DNA of 64,000 bases from Actinomadura craniellae (lineage in GTDB: Bacteria; Actinomycetota; Actinomycetes; Streptosporangiales; Streptosporangiaceae), in assembly GCF_003289645.1 (NCBI RefSeq), contig NZ_QLYX01000015.1, positions 62,001-126,000 on the forward strand, in the 5' to 3' direction. Under the pieces are notes generated by a model. That model saw only the letters and a list, made by a program, of their open reading frames with translations, did no database searches and was not told the DNA's origin. Positions 29,222 to 38,081 of this stretch are shown piece after piece (position 1 is the first letter of the stretch; each line of letters begins with the position of its first letter). Both the position numbers and the translations under genes were made by a program.

Positions 29222-30127
29222 GTGGCCCCTGCAGAAGTGATCGCGGTGGTGGGAGCGACCGCCGCCGGGAAGTCCGACCTCGCCGTGGAGCTCGCGCTGC
29301 GGCTGGGCGGCGAGGCCGTCAACGCCGACTCCATGCAGCTCTACCGGGGGATGGACGTCGGTACGGCCAAGCTGACGTCCGCGCAGATGCGCGGCGTGCC
29401 TCACCACCTGCTGGACCTGTGGGACGTGACGGAGACGGCCAGTGTCGCCGAGTACCAGCGGCTGGGCACCGCGGTGATCGAGGACGTGCGCGGGCGCGGC
29501 CGGGTACCGGTGCTGGTCGGCGGGTCGGGCCTGTACGTCCGGGCGGTGCTGGACGGGCTGGACTTCCCCGGCACCGACCCGGCGGTCCGCGCCCGGCTGG
29601 AGGCGGAACTGGCCGAGGCGGGGTCGGGGGCGCTGCACGAGCGGCTGCGCGAGCGCGACCCGGCGGCCGCCGCGGCGATCCTGCCGAGCAACGGGCGCCG
29701 GGTCGTGCGGGCCCTGGAGGTGATCGAGATCACCGGGCGGCCGTTCAGCGCCAGCCTGCCCGACTACCGCTACCGGTACGCGGCCGTCCAGATCGGTCTG
29801 GCGGTGCCCCGTCCCGAACTCGACGAGCGGATCGCGGAGCGGGTCGGGCGGATGTGGCGGGCGGGCCTGGTGGAGGAGGTGCGGGCGCTGGAGAAGCAGG
29901 GCCTGCGGGACGGGCTGACCGCCGGCCGGGCGCTGGGTTACGCGCAGGTGCTGCGGTTCCTGGCGGGGGAGTGGACCGAGGAGCAGGCCAGGGCGGAGAC
30001 CGTCCGGGCCACCCGGCGGTTCGCCCGCCGGCAGGAGTCGTGGTTCCGGCGCGACCCGCGGGTGCGCTGGCTCCCGCACGACGCACCCGACCTGGTCTCC
30101 CGGGCCCTCGCGCTGGCCACCGGGTGA
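29222..30127 (+). CDS. miaA: tRNA dimethylallyltransferase MiaA
   Basis: This 301-residue enzyme transfers a dimethylallyl group to N6 of A37 in tRNA, the substrate for MiaB. It has Walker A GATAAGKS (11-18), NADSMQLYRGMDVGTAK (near 36-52) and the GRALGYAQ region near 238. GTG at 29222 was chosen because it directly precedes the conserved start AEVIAVVGATAAGKS. No ribosome site is visible, so a leaderless message is likely. dapF follows 23 bases later. Confidence 0.97.
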   Translation: MAPAEVIAVVGATAAGKSDLAVELALRLGGEAVNADSMQLYRGMDVGTAKLTSAQMRGVPHHLLDLWDVTETASVAEYQRLGTAVIEDVRGRGRVPVLVGGSGLYVRAVLDGLDFPGTDPAVRARLEAELAEAGSGALHERLRERDPAAAAAILPSNGRRVVRALEVIEITGRPFSASLPDYRYRYAAVQIGLAVPRPELDERIAERVGRMWRAGLVEEVRALEKQGLRDGLTAGRALGYAQVLRFLAGEWTEEQARAETVRATRRFARRQESWFRRDPRVRWLPHDAPDLVSRALALATG

Positions 30128-30150
30128 CGGCGGCGAACTACCATTCAGCC

Positions 30151-30999
30151 ATGCGTTTCGTGAAGGGCCACGGCACCGAGAACGACTTCGTCATCCTGCC
30201 GGACCCCGGCGGTGATCTCGATCTCGCTCCGGCGGTGGTGGCCGCGCTCTGTGACCGGCGGGCGGGCCTGGGGGCGGACGGGGTGCTCCGGGTGGTCCGG
30301 GCGAAGGCCGCGGTCGAGCCCGCCGTGCGGGCGCAGGCCGATGCGGCCGAGTGGTTCATGGACTACCGCAACGCCGACGGCGGCGTGGCGGAGATGTGCG
30401 GTAACGGGGTGCGGGTCTTCGCCCGTTACCTGGTCGACGCGGGGCTCGCGGCGCCCGGGGAGTGGAGCGTGGCGACCCGGTCGGGGCCGCGCCGGGTGCG
30501 GCTCGGCGCCACCGGCGACGTCAGCGTGGACATGGGCCCGCCGGAGCGGCTGGGCTTCGGCACGGCGACCCTGGGCGGCCGGGAGTACCACGGGGTGCGG
30601 ATCTCGGTCGGCAATCCGCACCTGGCCTGCCGGGTGACCGATCCGGTGGCCGGTCTCGACCTGACCCGCCCGCCCGGCCTGGACGCGGCGGTGTTCCCCG
30701 CCGGCGCCAACGTCGAGCTGTTCCGGCCGGTCGGCGAGCGGCATGTGGAGATGCGGGTGTACGAGCGGGGTTCGGGCGAGACCCGTTCCTGCGGCACCGG
30801 CGCGGTGGCGACCGCGGTGGCCGCGGCGATGGCGGCGGCCCCGCCGGGCGGTGCGCCCGAGTCGGTCCTGGGACTGCCGCTGGCGGGGGAGTGGACCGTC
30901 GACGTGCCCGGGGGCACGGTCGTCGTGGCGTTCGCCGGGGGCACCAGCGAGTTGCGCGGCCCGGCGGTCCTGGTCGCCGAGGGCGACGTCCGGCTCTGA
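30151..30999 (+). CDS. dapF: Diaminopimelate epimerase DapF
   Basis: This 282-residue enzyme converts LL- to meso-diaminopimelate for lysine and peptidoglycan. The two catalytic cysteines are C83 in EMCGNGVR and C214 in SCGTGAVA. The ATG at 30151 gives the canonical start MRFVKGHGTENDFV; a GTG at 30124 in the same frame overlaps the miaA stop and adds 9 residues without a clear ribosome site. It is normally neighbour to miaA in actinomycetes and is likely co-transcribed. Confidence 0.97.
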   Translation: MRFVKGHGTENDFVILPDPGGDLDLAPAVVAALCDRRAGLGADGVLRVVRAKAAVEPAVRAQADAAEWFMDYRNADGGVAEMCGNGVRVFARYLVDAGLAAPGEWSVATRSGPRRVRLGATGDVSVDMGPPERLGFGTATLGGREYHGVRISVGNPHLACRVTDPVAGLDLTRPPGLDAAVFPAGANVELFRPVGERHVEMRVYERGSGETRSCGTGAVATAVAAAMAAAPPGGAPESVLGLPLAGEWTVDVPGGTVVVAFAGGTSELRGPAVLVAEGDVRL

Positions 31000-31078
31000 A
31001 GAACTCGTCGTCCGGCTCGCTGTGACGTTCGGCATCTAGGATCTCTAGAATCCGATTCGGATCGAGGAGGGCGGGCGG

Positions 31079-31831
31079 ATGACCGACACAGTGAAGATCG
31101 CGGCCGCGGTCAAGGGGCCGATCGGCAAGCTCGGCGGCGGGTTCATGATCTCGCGCGAGGCCATGGCCTTCGGCACGGAGATCGGGATCGAGGGCATGGC
31201 CCCCTACTTCCGGGGCCGCTTCGGCGTGCTCGGCGAGGTGGACGCGGACGTGGTGACCGCGGCGGCCGGGTTCTTCCCGCCGGCGGCGATCCGGGCCGCC
31301 TGGGAGCTCACCTCCGGGGTGCCCGCCGCCACGGCGGTCGAGGGCTACACCCGGGCGTGCCACGCCTTCGCCCGGCGCAAGATGTCCGGGATCTCCGGCG
31401 CGGACCGGCTGGCCGACCTGCTCGGCCGGGTGGTGGAGTCCGCGGACGTGCGCTGCGCCCCGGTGTTCGCGGGCTGGCGGGCGGTGCCGCTGCCCGACGA
31501 CGCGCTGCTGCGGACCGCGCAGCTCGCCCACGTGCTGCGGGAACTGCGCGGCGGCGTGCACGTGGCGGCGGTGCTGGCCGGCGGGCTGACCCCGCTGGAG
31601 GCGATCCTGGCCGGCAGCTCGGACTTCCTGGAGGCGGGTGCGGGCAACGCGCGGTTCTTCGGCTGGCCGGAGCCGTACGCCGAACCGACCGAGGAGGTCC
31701 GGCGGCGCCGGGCCGCCGCGGAGGAGCTCACCGACGTGCTCGTCGCCCCGGCCTTCGCCGTGCTGGACGCGACCGAGGCGGAGGAACTGGTCACCCTGCT
31801 GACCGAGGCCGAACGGACCGTCTTCGGCTGA
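31079..31831 (+). CDS. SCO6745-family protein of unknown function
   Basis: This 250-residue, mostly helical protein resembles the SCO6745 family, found widely in actinomycetes, often in several copies, with no established activity. The N-terminal third contains VKGPIGKLGGGFMISREAM and a winged-helix-like stretch. It has its own promoter region (TAGGAT at 31037-31042) and a strong GAGGAGG ribosome site. Two inverted repeats follow the stop, so it is probably a single-gene transcript. Confidence 0.75.
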   Translation: MTDTVKIAAAVKGPIGKLGGGFMISREAMAFGTEIGIEGMAPYFRGRFGVLGEVDADVVTAAAGFFPPAAIRAAWELTSGVPAATAVEGYTRACHAFARRKMSGISGADRLADLLGRVVESADVRCAPVFAGWRAVPLPDDALLRTAQLAHVLRELRGGVHVAAVLAGGLTPLEAILAGSSDFLEAGAGNARFFGWPEPYAEPTEEVRRRRAAAEELTDVLVAPAFAVLDATEAEELVTLLTEAERTVFG

Positions 31832-31850
31832 TCCCGGCCGGATCGGGACG

Positions 31851-31882
31851 GGCGTCCCTCAAGGACGGGACCCCGGGACGCC
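31851..31882 (+). terminator. Inverted repeat after the SCO6745-family gene
   Basis: GGCGTCCC (31851-31858) and GGGACGCC (31875-31882) form an 8-base-pair stem 20 bases beyond the stop codon. Confidence 0.5.
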
Positions 31883-31958
31883 TACCGTGATCACGAACAC
31901 CCGATGGAAGGCCCCACGCGGACCTGGGATGGGAGCCCCGGAGTTCCGCGCGGGGTCA

Positions 31959-32004
31959 GGGGCCGGTGACGACACCTTCTTGGCGGGGGGCGGTCACCGG
32001 CCCC
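31959..32004. terminator. Bidirectional terminator overlapping the histidine kinase stop codon
   Basis: GGGGCCGGTGAC (31959-31970) pairs perfectly with GTCACCGGCCCC (31993-32004). The right arm contains the histidine kinase stop codon (31994-31996), and CCCCTTTC follows on the plus strand, so the structure can end both convergent genes. Confidence 0.65.
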
Positions 32005-33964
32005 TTTCAGGTTCTCCGGCCGGCAGCCTGGCCTGGACCAGGGTGCCCCCCTCGGCCCCGCGCCCGATGGTGCACGAACCGCCCAGTTCGGCGGCGCGCT
32101 CGCGCATCGACGACGTGCCCACTCCGGCCCGCCCGCCCGCCGGCATCCCGGCCCCGTCGTCGCTCACGCTGAGGTACAGGTCCCCGTCGAGGCGCAGCCG
32201 GACCACGGCGAGGCCGGCCCCGGCGTGCCGCCGCACGTTGGTGAGGGCCTCCTGCACGATGCGGTAGGCCGCCACCTCCACGGCCGCGGGCAGGTTCGCC
32301 AGGCCCGCCTCGTCACCCTCGACACGCACCTCCACCCGGGGGCCGCCGGCGCCGGTGGCGCTCTCGCCCAGCGCCTCGATCGCCCCGGCCAGGCCGAGGT
32401 CGTCCAGGGCGGGCGGGCGCAGCCCGTACACCAGTTCCCGGATGTCGCCGATCGCCTGGCCCATGGTGGTCCGCAGGTTCTCCAGCAGCGGGTCGACCGA
32501 GGGCGGGTCGCGGTGCAGGGTGATCCGTGCCGCGTCCACGGTCATCGCCAGGCTCGCCAGGGTGGGGCCGAGCCCGTCGTGCAGGTCGCGGCGGAGCCGC
32601 CGCCGCTCCTCCTCCCGGGTGTTGAGGATCCGCTCCCGGGACCGCTGCACGTCGGCGGCCAGCCGCACCGCGTTGGCGAGTTCGGCCAGGTTGCGGGCCA
32701 TGATCGAGGCCAACCGGGCGTCCGGGGTGTGCGGCACGGCGAACAGCAGCCGGCCCACCGGCTCGCCGTGCCAGATCAGCGGGATCACCCGGGGGTGGCT
32801 GCCGAGCGTCCCGTCCTCGGCCACGGCCGTCCTGCCGTCCCGGTCGAGCACCTCGATCACCACGCCGGAGGCGCGCAGCGCCTCGCGCACCGCCACCGTG
32901 GCGGCGGTGAGCGCGGCGGCCGGGTCGGAGGCGGTCTGCAGCCGCCGGTTGAGCAGGTCGGCCAGCCGGTACGGGTCCCGCTCGCCGTGCAGCAGCCGGT
33001 CGACGCCGCGCTGCAGCCGGCGCCGGGCCGGCTCGAAGACCGCGCCACCGCCGATCGCCCCGGCGAGCCCCGACAGGCCCTGGTCGACGACGACCAGGCT
33101 GGCCCCGGCCACCAGCAGGAAGTAGACACCGGTGATCACCGCCGCCACGCCGGTGTAGACCAGGGTCCGGTTGACGACGATGTCGATGTCGTACAGCCGG
33201 TACTTGGTGATCGCGATCGCCACGCAGAAGGGCACCGCGGCGGTGATCAGGTCGCGCAGCCCGTTGGCGATGGGGGTGGCCTGGCCGAGGAAGTTGACGG
33301 CCTGGGCGAACACCCCCGGGTACATCACCCAGGCGATCTGCCGGCGCTCGTCCGCACCGGCCTGCAGGAACCGCAGCACCACCGAGACCAGGCACGCCGC
33401 CAGGGTGAGCATGATCGTGGCCGAGATCGGCCAGGGGATGTCGCCGAGCGGGTAGACCGCGACGCCGCCGTCGATCCGGCGCACGTCCGGGTCGACGGTC
33501 AGGTGGACGCAGACGATCAGGGGGACGAGCAGGGCGACCACCAGCACCGGCCGGAACCAGCGGGAGATCAGCCGCCCGTCGGGGAAGAGCAGCGGCAGCA
33601 CCAGGGTGAGCAGGTAGAAGTCCAGCGCCCACACCCACCGGCCCAGCCACTCGAACAGGCCCGCCGCCGGAGCGTCCCGCAGGTCCAGCCACGGCCCCAG
33701 GTGCAGCGCCAGCATGTAGAGGGCCGCCGCGAGTCCCGCGCCCAGCACGATCCAGCCCACCAGCAGGCGCGGCCGGTACCGCAGCAGCAGCGCGGCGACC
33801 GGGGAGTAGGTCAGCGCCACCACCAGTTCCGGGTGCCACAGCGGCTGCCGCAGGTCCGCCGGCAGCCGGGCCCGCAGGATCAGCGAGGCGGCCACCATCG
33901 CGATGGCCGCCGCGGTGAGCAGCGCTGCGGCCCGGATGAGCGTCCGGGAGTGGACTGCGTGCAC
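31994..33964 (-). CDS. Orphan NarL-type sensor histidine kinase
   Basis: This 656-residue membrane protein has about eight transmembrane segments in its first 330 residues, a GAF-like region (about 360-430), a HisKA_3 dimerisation helix with the phosphorylated histidine in RRDLHDGLGPTLASLA (about 462) and a HATPase domain with DDGAGMP. HisKA_3 kinases normally partner with a NarL/FixJ response regulator, but none is encoded nearby. GTG at 33964 was chosen because GGGGGG lies 6 bases upstream; TTG at 33994 is weaker. The signal is unknown; the many helices suggest a membrane-embedded sensor. Confidence 0.9.
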   Translation of the reverse strand: MHAVHSRTLIRAAALLTAAAIAMVAASLILRARLPADLRQPLWHPELVVALTYSPVAALLLRYRPRLLVGWIVLGAGLAAALYMLALHLGPWLDLRDAPAAGLFEWLGRWVWALDFYLLTLVLPLLFPDGRLISRWFRPVLVVALLVPLIVCVHLTVDPDVRRIDGGVAVYPLGDIPWPISATIMLTLAACLVSVVLRFLQAGADERRQIAWVMYPGVFAQAVNFLGQATPIANGLRDLITAAVPFCVAIAITKYRLYDIDIVVNRTLVYTGVAAVITGVYFLLVAGASLVVVDQGLSGLAGAIGGGAVFEPARRRLQRGVDRLLHGERDPYRLADLLNRRLQTASDPAAALTAATVAVREALRASGVVIEVLDRDGRTAVAEDGTLGSHPRVIPLIWHGEPVGRLLFAVPHTPDARLASIMARNLAELANAVRLAADVQRSRERILNTREEERRRLRRDLHDGLGPTLASLAMTVDAARITLHRDPPSVDPLLENLRTTMGQAIGDIRELVYGLRPPALDDLGLAGAIEALGESATGAGGPRVEVRVEGDEAGLANLPAAVEVAAYRIVQEALTNVRRHAGAGLAVVRLRLDGDLYLSVSDDGAGMPAGGRAGVGTSSMRERAAELGGSCTIGRGAEGGTLVQARLPAGEPERGR

Positions 33965-34046
33965 GCGGTGCCCCCCAGCAGAAGATCGGGTCAAGGCATG
34001 GTAAAGCGCACCGGGTGTCGAGGATCACCCCCGGAGGGTGTTCCGG

Positions 34047-34640
34047 CTAGGGGGTGCCGAGGAGGGCACGCAGGCCGGCGCGCAGGGTGCCGTCGTCGAT
34101 GTCGCCGAGGATGAGCCGCTGGAGGACGAATCCGGGCATGATGCAGAGCAGCGTGGCGCCCACGGCCTCGGGATCGGCGTCGGGGGCGAGCCGCCCGGTG
34201 GCGCGCAGCCGCTCGGCGAGCCTGACGAAGCGGGTCCGGGTGTTGAGCAGGATCCCCTGCACGATCTCGCCGACGTACGGGTCGTAGGTGGCCGCGGCCC
34301 AGCCCTGGGGGGCGACCCGCAGCGCGCCGTCGTCGCCGAGCAGCGAGATCACCTTCCGGGCGAGAGCGGCCATGATCTCGTCGAGCGGTGGCGGCTCGGC
34401 CGCGTCCGCGAGGTCGTCGATGATCCGGGCGACCAGCGGCTGGTTCTGCGCGGCGATGGCCAGGATCAGGTCGTTCTTGCTCTTGAAGTACCGGTACACG
34501 GCCCCGGCCGAAAGCCCGGACTCCTGGAAGATGTCCTGCATGGACGTCTCGTAGAAGCCCTTGCGGGTGAAGCAGGCGCGCGCGGCGTCGAGGATCTGCT
34601 GCCGGCGCCGTTCGAGGTGTTCTTCGCTGACTCGGGGCAC
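34047..34640 (-). CDS. TetR-family transcriptional regulator
   Basis: This 197-residue repressor has an N-terminal TetR helix-turn-helix (residues 13-60, RQQILDAARACFTRKGFYET and SMQDIFQESGLSAGAVYRYF) and a ligand-binding C-terminal domain (TetR_C_6 type). It is divergent from a membrane protein gene. The 100-base gap has two matching palindromes that are likely its operators, so it probably represses itself and the membrane gene. The start is GTG at 34640. Confidence 0.92.
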   Translation of the reverse strand: MPRVSEEHLERRRQQILDAARACFTRKGFYETSMQDIFQESGLSAGAVYRYFKSKNDLILAIAAQNQPLVARIIDDLADAAEPPPLDEIMAALARKVISLLGDDGALRVAPQGWAAATYDPYVGEIVQGILLNTRTRFVRLAERLRATGRLAPDADPEAVGATLLCIMPGFVLQRLILGDIDDGTLRAGLRALLGTP

Positions 34641-34655
34641 CGACCCAAACTAAAA

Positions 34656-34724
34656 CGGACATTCGTTCTTGACAAGTTTGCCCCGCGATGTGACGCTGGC
34701 GGCAGTAAAGAGAACGAACATTCG
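34656..34724. promoter_or_regulatory. Two TetR operator palindromes and a -35 element
   Basis: CGGACATTCG (34656-34665) and CGAACATTCG (34715-34724) share the CGRA-CA-TTCG palindrome with similar flanks. TTGACA at 34669-34674 is a consensus -35 for the plus-strand gene, with GACGCT 17 bases on as a weak -10. The sites bracket that promoter. Confidence 0.7.
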
Positions 34725-34740
34725 CTTTATAGGAGCGGGC

Positions 34741-35715
34741 ATGAACAACCCCCTCGCCGGGCGCGCGCTCGGCCTGACCCTGGGGATCGTCGTCCTCCAG
34801 GCCCTGATGCTGGTCGCGTTCGCCTGGCCGACGGCGAACCTGGCCCCCCGTGACGTCCCCCTCGTCGTGGCGGGCCCGCCACAGGCGGCCGTCGGGATCG
34901 CCGCCGGGCTGGAGCGCGACGGCGCCTTCGCGGTGACCCGGCTGCCGGACGAGGCGGCGGCCCGCGCGGCGCTCACCGACCGCGAGGCGTACGGCGCCGT
35001 GGTCGCCGGCCCGGCCGGCCCCCGGGTGCTGGTCGCCTCCGCCGCCAGCCCGGCGGTCGCCCAGCAACTCGGCCTGCTGGCCCAGCGCCTCTCGGGCACC
35101 CCGGCCGCACCGGTGGAGGACGTCGTCGCCGCCGACCCCGACGACCCGCGCGGAGCGGTGCTCGGCGTGCTGGTCCTGCCGCTGATCATGTCCGGCATGG
35201 CCGCGGCCGTGCTGCTGTTCCTGCTGCTGCCGGCGGCGGGGGCGCGGTTCGCCGCCCTGCTCGGGATCGCGGTGCTCGGCGGGCTGGTGACCACCCTGAT
35301 CGCGCAGACGTGGCTGTCGGCGCTGCCCGGTTCCTTCCTCGCGGTCTGGGGCGTGCTCGGGCTGGCGATCCTGTCCGTGGCGGGCGCGGTGGCGGGGCTG
35401 TCCGCCGTTCTCGGCCGGCCCGGGATCGGGCTCGGCGCGCTGACCATGCTCCTGCTCGGCAACCCGCTGTCGGCGGCCGCCTCGGCCCCCGAACTGCTGC
35501 CCGCCGGCTGGGGTGCGCTCGGCCAGTTGCTCCCACCCGGTGCGGCGGTCTCGCTGCTGCGCTCGGTCGCGTTCTTCGACGGTGCCGCGGCCACCGGGCC
35601 GCTGGCCGTCCTGCTGGTCTGGGCCGGGGCGGGGCTGGCACTGCTGTTCCTGGGGGCGCGGCGCCCGCACCCGGCCGGCCGGCACGAGACCCGGGAACCG
35701 GCCATGGCGGCCTGA
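34741..35715 (+). CDS. ABC-2/YhgE-like integral membrane protein
   Basis: This 324-residue protein has one N-terminal transmembrane helix (about 10-30), an extracytoplasmic domain of about 110 residues and five more helices from about residue 140, the layout of ABC-2 type permease and YhgE/Pip-related exporters. No ATPase gene adjoins it. AGGAG lies 8 bases before the ATG. Control by the divergent TetR protein suggests a role in export of a toxic or signalling compound; the substrate is unknown. Confidence 0.75.
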   Translation: MNNPLAGRALGLTLGIVVLQALMLVAFAWPTANLAPRDVPLVVAGPPQAAVGIAAGLERDGAFAVTRLPDEAAARAALTDREAYGAVVAGPAGPRVLVASAASPAVAQQLGLLAQRLSGTPAAPVEDVVAADPDDPRGAVLGVLVLPLIMSGMAAAVLLFLLLPAAGARFAALLGIAVLGGLVTTLIAQTWLSALPGSFLAVWGVLGLAILSVAGAVAGLSAVLGRPGIGLGALTMLLLGNPLSAAASAPELLPAGWGALGQLLPPGAAVSLLRSVAFFDGAAATGPLAVLLVWAGAGLALLFLGARRPHPAGRHETREPAMAA

Positions 35716-35858
35716 CCGGTTGGGCGCAGGCACAATTCCGGAATACGCACTCTGTGTAGTTATGGCTGCTGGAGGGCTGACTTAACCGAATGAGATTCCA
35801 CTAGGGTGAACGGCGTCGCTCCCCGGCAGGGGGGCGATGTCGCGCATCGGGAGGCAGG

Positions 35859-37037
35859 GTGGACTTTCGCGATTCCCCGGAGGAGGCCGAGTTCCGGACG
35901 GAGCTGCGGTCGTGGCTGCTGGCGAACCTGCCCGAGGGGTGGGCCGACCGGGCGCCCGAGGCCGGGCGGGGTGACTTCGAGTTCCTGCGCGCCTGGGGCG
36001 GCAAGCTCTACGACGCCGGGTACGTCGGCCTGACCTGGCCCGCCGAGTTCGGCGGCCGTGGGCTGAGCCCCGTGTACCAGGCGATCTACCTGGAGGAGCT
36101 CGCGCGCCTCAACGCGCCGAACCACCCCGGGGTGATCGGCCTCAACATGGCCGGCCCCACGATCATCGCCTGGGGCACCGACGCGCAGAAGCAGCGCCTC
36201 CTCAAGCCGCTGCTGTCCGGCGAGGAGATCTGGTGCCAGGGCTTCTCCGAGCCCGGCTCCGGCTCCGACCTCGCCGCGGGCCGCACCAGCGCGGTGCTCG
36301 ACGGCGACCACTGGGTGGTCAACGGGCAGAAGGTCTGGTCGTCGTACGCGCACAAGGCCGACTGGTGCATCCTCGTGGTGCGCACCGACCCCGAGGCCCC
36401 CAAGCACGCCGGCCTGTCGTACCTCGTCGTGGACATGCACAGCCCGGGGGTCGAGGTCCGGCCGCTGGTCCAGATCACCGGCGACCCCGAGTTCAACGAG
36501 ATCTTCTTCACCGACGTCCGGGTGCCGAAGGAGTCGATCCTCGGCGCCCCCGGCGACGGCTGGAAGGTCGCCATGACCACCCTGCTGCACGAGCGCGGCA
36601 CGCTCGGCTTCGCCCTGACGGCCGGGCTGGAAGGAACGGTGAACCGGCTGATCGAGCTGGTCAGGCAGCCGGGCCCGGACGGGCGGCGGCCCGCCGACGA
36701 CCCGGTCGTGCGCGACGCGGTCGCCCGCGAGTGGATCGAGATGCAGTCGCTGCGGTTCACCAACTACCGCTCCCTGACCGCGCTGCTGGAGACCGGCGTG
36801 CCCGGCCCCGAGGGGTCGATGGTCAAGCTGGCCTGGAGCGAGGCCAACCAGCGGCTCACCGCCTTCGCCCAGTCGCTGATCGGGCTGACCGGCCAGATCT
36901 CCGACGACGCCTGGTGGAACGGCTACTGGCAGTACCAGCAGCTCCGGTCGCGCGGCAACACCATCGAGGCCGGTACCTCGGAGATCCTCCGCAACATCAT
37001 CGCCGAGCGGGTCCTCGGCCTGCCGAAGGGACGGTGA
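35859..37037 (+). CDS. Acyl-CoA dehydrogenase, larger subunit of a pair
   Basis: This 392-residue FAD enzyme has the family motifs QGFSEPGSGSDLA (near 127-139), the FFTDVRVPKE stretch (near 216-225) and the C-terminal IEAGTSEILRNIIAERVLGLPK. It begins at GTG 35859 after GGGAGGCAGG. The gene is followed after 4 bases by a second, shorter acyl-CoA dehydrogenase. In actinobacteria such pairs (for example FadE26/FadE27) form heterotetramers acting on CoA esters of steroids or other bulky acids. The pair here is isolated from other beta-oxidation genes. Confidence 0.92.
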   Translation: MDFRDSPEEAEFRTELRSWLLANLPEGWADRAPEAGRGDFEFLRAWGGKLYDAGYVGLTWPAEFGGRGLSPVYQAIYLEELARLNAPNHPGVIGLNMAGPTIIAWGTDAQKQRLLKPLLSGEEIWCQGFSEPGSGSDLAAGRTSAVLDGDHWVVNGQKVWSSYAHKADWCILVVRTDPEAPKHAGLSYLVVDMHSPGVEVRPLVQITGDPEFNEIFFTDVRVPKESILGAPGDGWKVAMTTLLHERGTLGFALTAGLEGTVNRLIELVRQPGPDGRRPADDPVVRDAVAREWIEMQSLRFTNYRSLTALLETGVPGPEGSMVKLAWSEANQRLTAFAQSLIGLTGQISDDAWWNGYWQYQQLRSRGNTIEAGTSEILRNIIAERVLGLPKGR

Positions 37038-37041
37038 CGGG

Positions 37042-38070
37042 ATGGACTTCGCCTTCTCCGCCGAACAGGAGCAACTGCGCGGCTTCGCCCGCGAGTTCCT
37101 GGCCGAACGCTACGACGACGTGCGGCTGGCCGCCCTCGCCGACTCCGAGACCGGGACCGACGGCGACGTCTGGCCCCGGCTCGCCGAGATGGGCTGGCTG
37201 GACGGCGACCTGACCTTCCTCGACCAGGCCGTCCTGTTCGAGGAGACCGGCCGCCGCCCGCTGCCCGCCCCCTTCTTCTCCACCATGGCGCTGGCCGCCC
37301 CCGTGTTCGACGAGAAACTGCGGGCCGAGACCGGGGCGGGCGGGCTGCGGGCCACCCTGGCCTGGGCCGAGCCGGGCGTGCCGCAGGGCCTCCTCGACAC
37401 CGCGGGCCTGTCCACCCGGGAGGCCGACGGCCGGATCACCGGGCAGAAGGTGCTGGTGCCCGACGGCCACGCGGTCGACCTGCTGGTGGTCACCACGCCC
37501 GAGGGGCTGTACGCGGTCGACGCCGCCGACGCGACGATCACCCCGCACACGGCCATCGACGGTACCCGCCGGCTCGCGGACGTCCGGTTCGACGGCGCCC
37601 CCGCCCGGCGGCTGGCCGACCTGTCGGCGCTCACCGCGATCCGCGAACGCGCCCAAGCGGCCGCGGCGCTGGAGGCCGTCGGCGTCGCCCAGCGGGCGCT
37701 CGACCTGCTGGTGGAGTACGCCCGGACCCGGCAGCAGTTCGGCAAGCCCATCGGGATCTACCAGGCCGTCTCGCACAAGGCGTCGGACATCTACGTCCGG
37801 CTCCAGGAGGCGCGCTCGCTGGCCTACTGGGCGGCCTGGTGCGTCGACACCGGCGACGCCCTCGCCGGCCGGGCCTGCCTGGCGGCCAAGGCGCACGCCA
37901 CCGAGTCCGCGGTGCTCGCCTGCGAGCAGGCCATCCAGGGGCACGGCGGGATCGGCTTCACCTGGGAGCACGTCCTGCACCGCTACTACAAGCGGGCGCA
38001 GTGGCTGCAGGCCTTCGACGGCGCACCCCGGACGCAGCGCGCCGAACTGGCCGCTGCGTTGCTCGACTGA
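37042..38070 (+). CDS. Acyl-CoA dehydrogenase, smaller subunit of a pair
   Basis: This 342-residue acyl-CoA dehydrogenase homologue starts MDFAFSAEQEQLRGFARE and keeps the FAD-contacting region YARTRQQFGKPIGIYQAVSHK (split here as YARTRQQFGKPIG and IYQAVSHK, near 220-240) and GHGGIGFTWEH (near 298). Its middle domain is short and divergent, as in the partner subunits of heterotetrameric enzymes. It lies 4 bases after the larger subunit gene. One active site is probably shared between subunits. Confidence 0.9.
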   Translation: MDFAFSAEQEQLRGFAREFLAERYDDVRLAALADSETGTDGDVWPRLAEMGWLDGDLTFLDQAVLFEETGRRPLPAPFFSTMALAAPVFDEKLRAETGAGGLRATLAWAEPGVPQGLLDTAGLSTREADGRITGQKVLVPDGHAVDLLVVTTPEGLYAVDAADATITPHTAIDGTRRLADVRFDGAPARRLADLSALTAIRERAQAAAALEAVGVAQRALDLLVEYARTRQQFGKPIGIYQAVSHKASDIYVRLQEARSLAYWAAWCVDTGDALAGRACLAAKAHATESAVLACEQAIQGHGGIGFTWEHVLHRYYKRAQWLQAFDGAPRTQRAELAAALLD

Positions 38071-38081
38071 CGGTTCCGGTC

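Noticed and set aside
34715-34724. CGAACATTCG read as an SOS box
   Set aside because: The spacing is CGAA-CA-TTCG and lacks GTTCG; a matching second copy near the TetR gene makes it a TetR operator.
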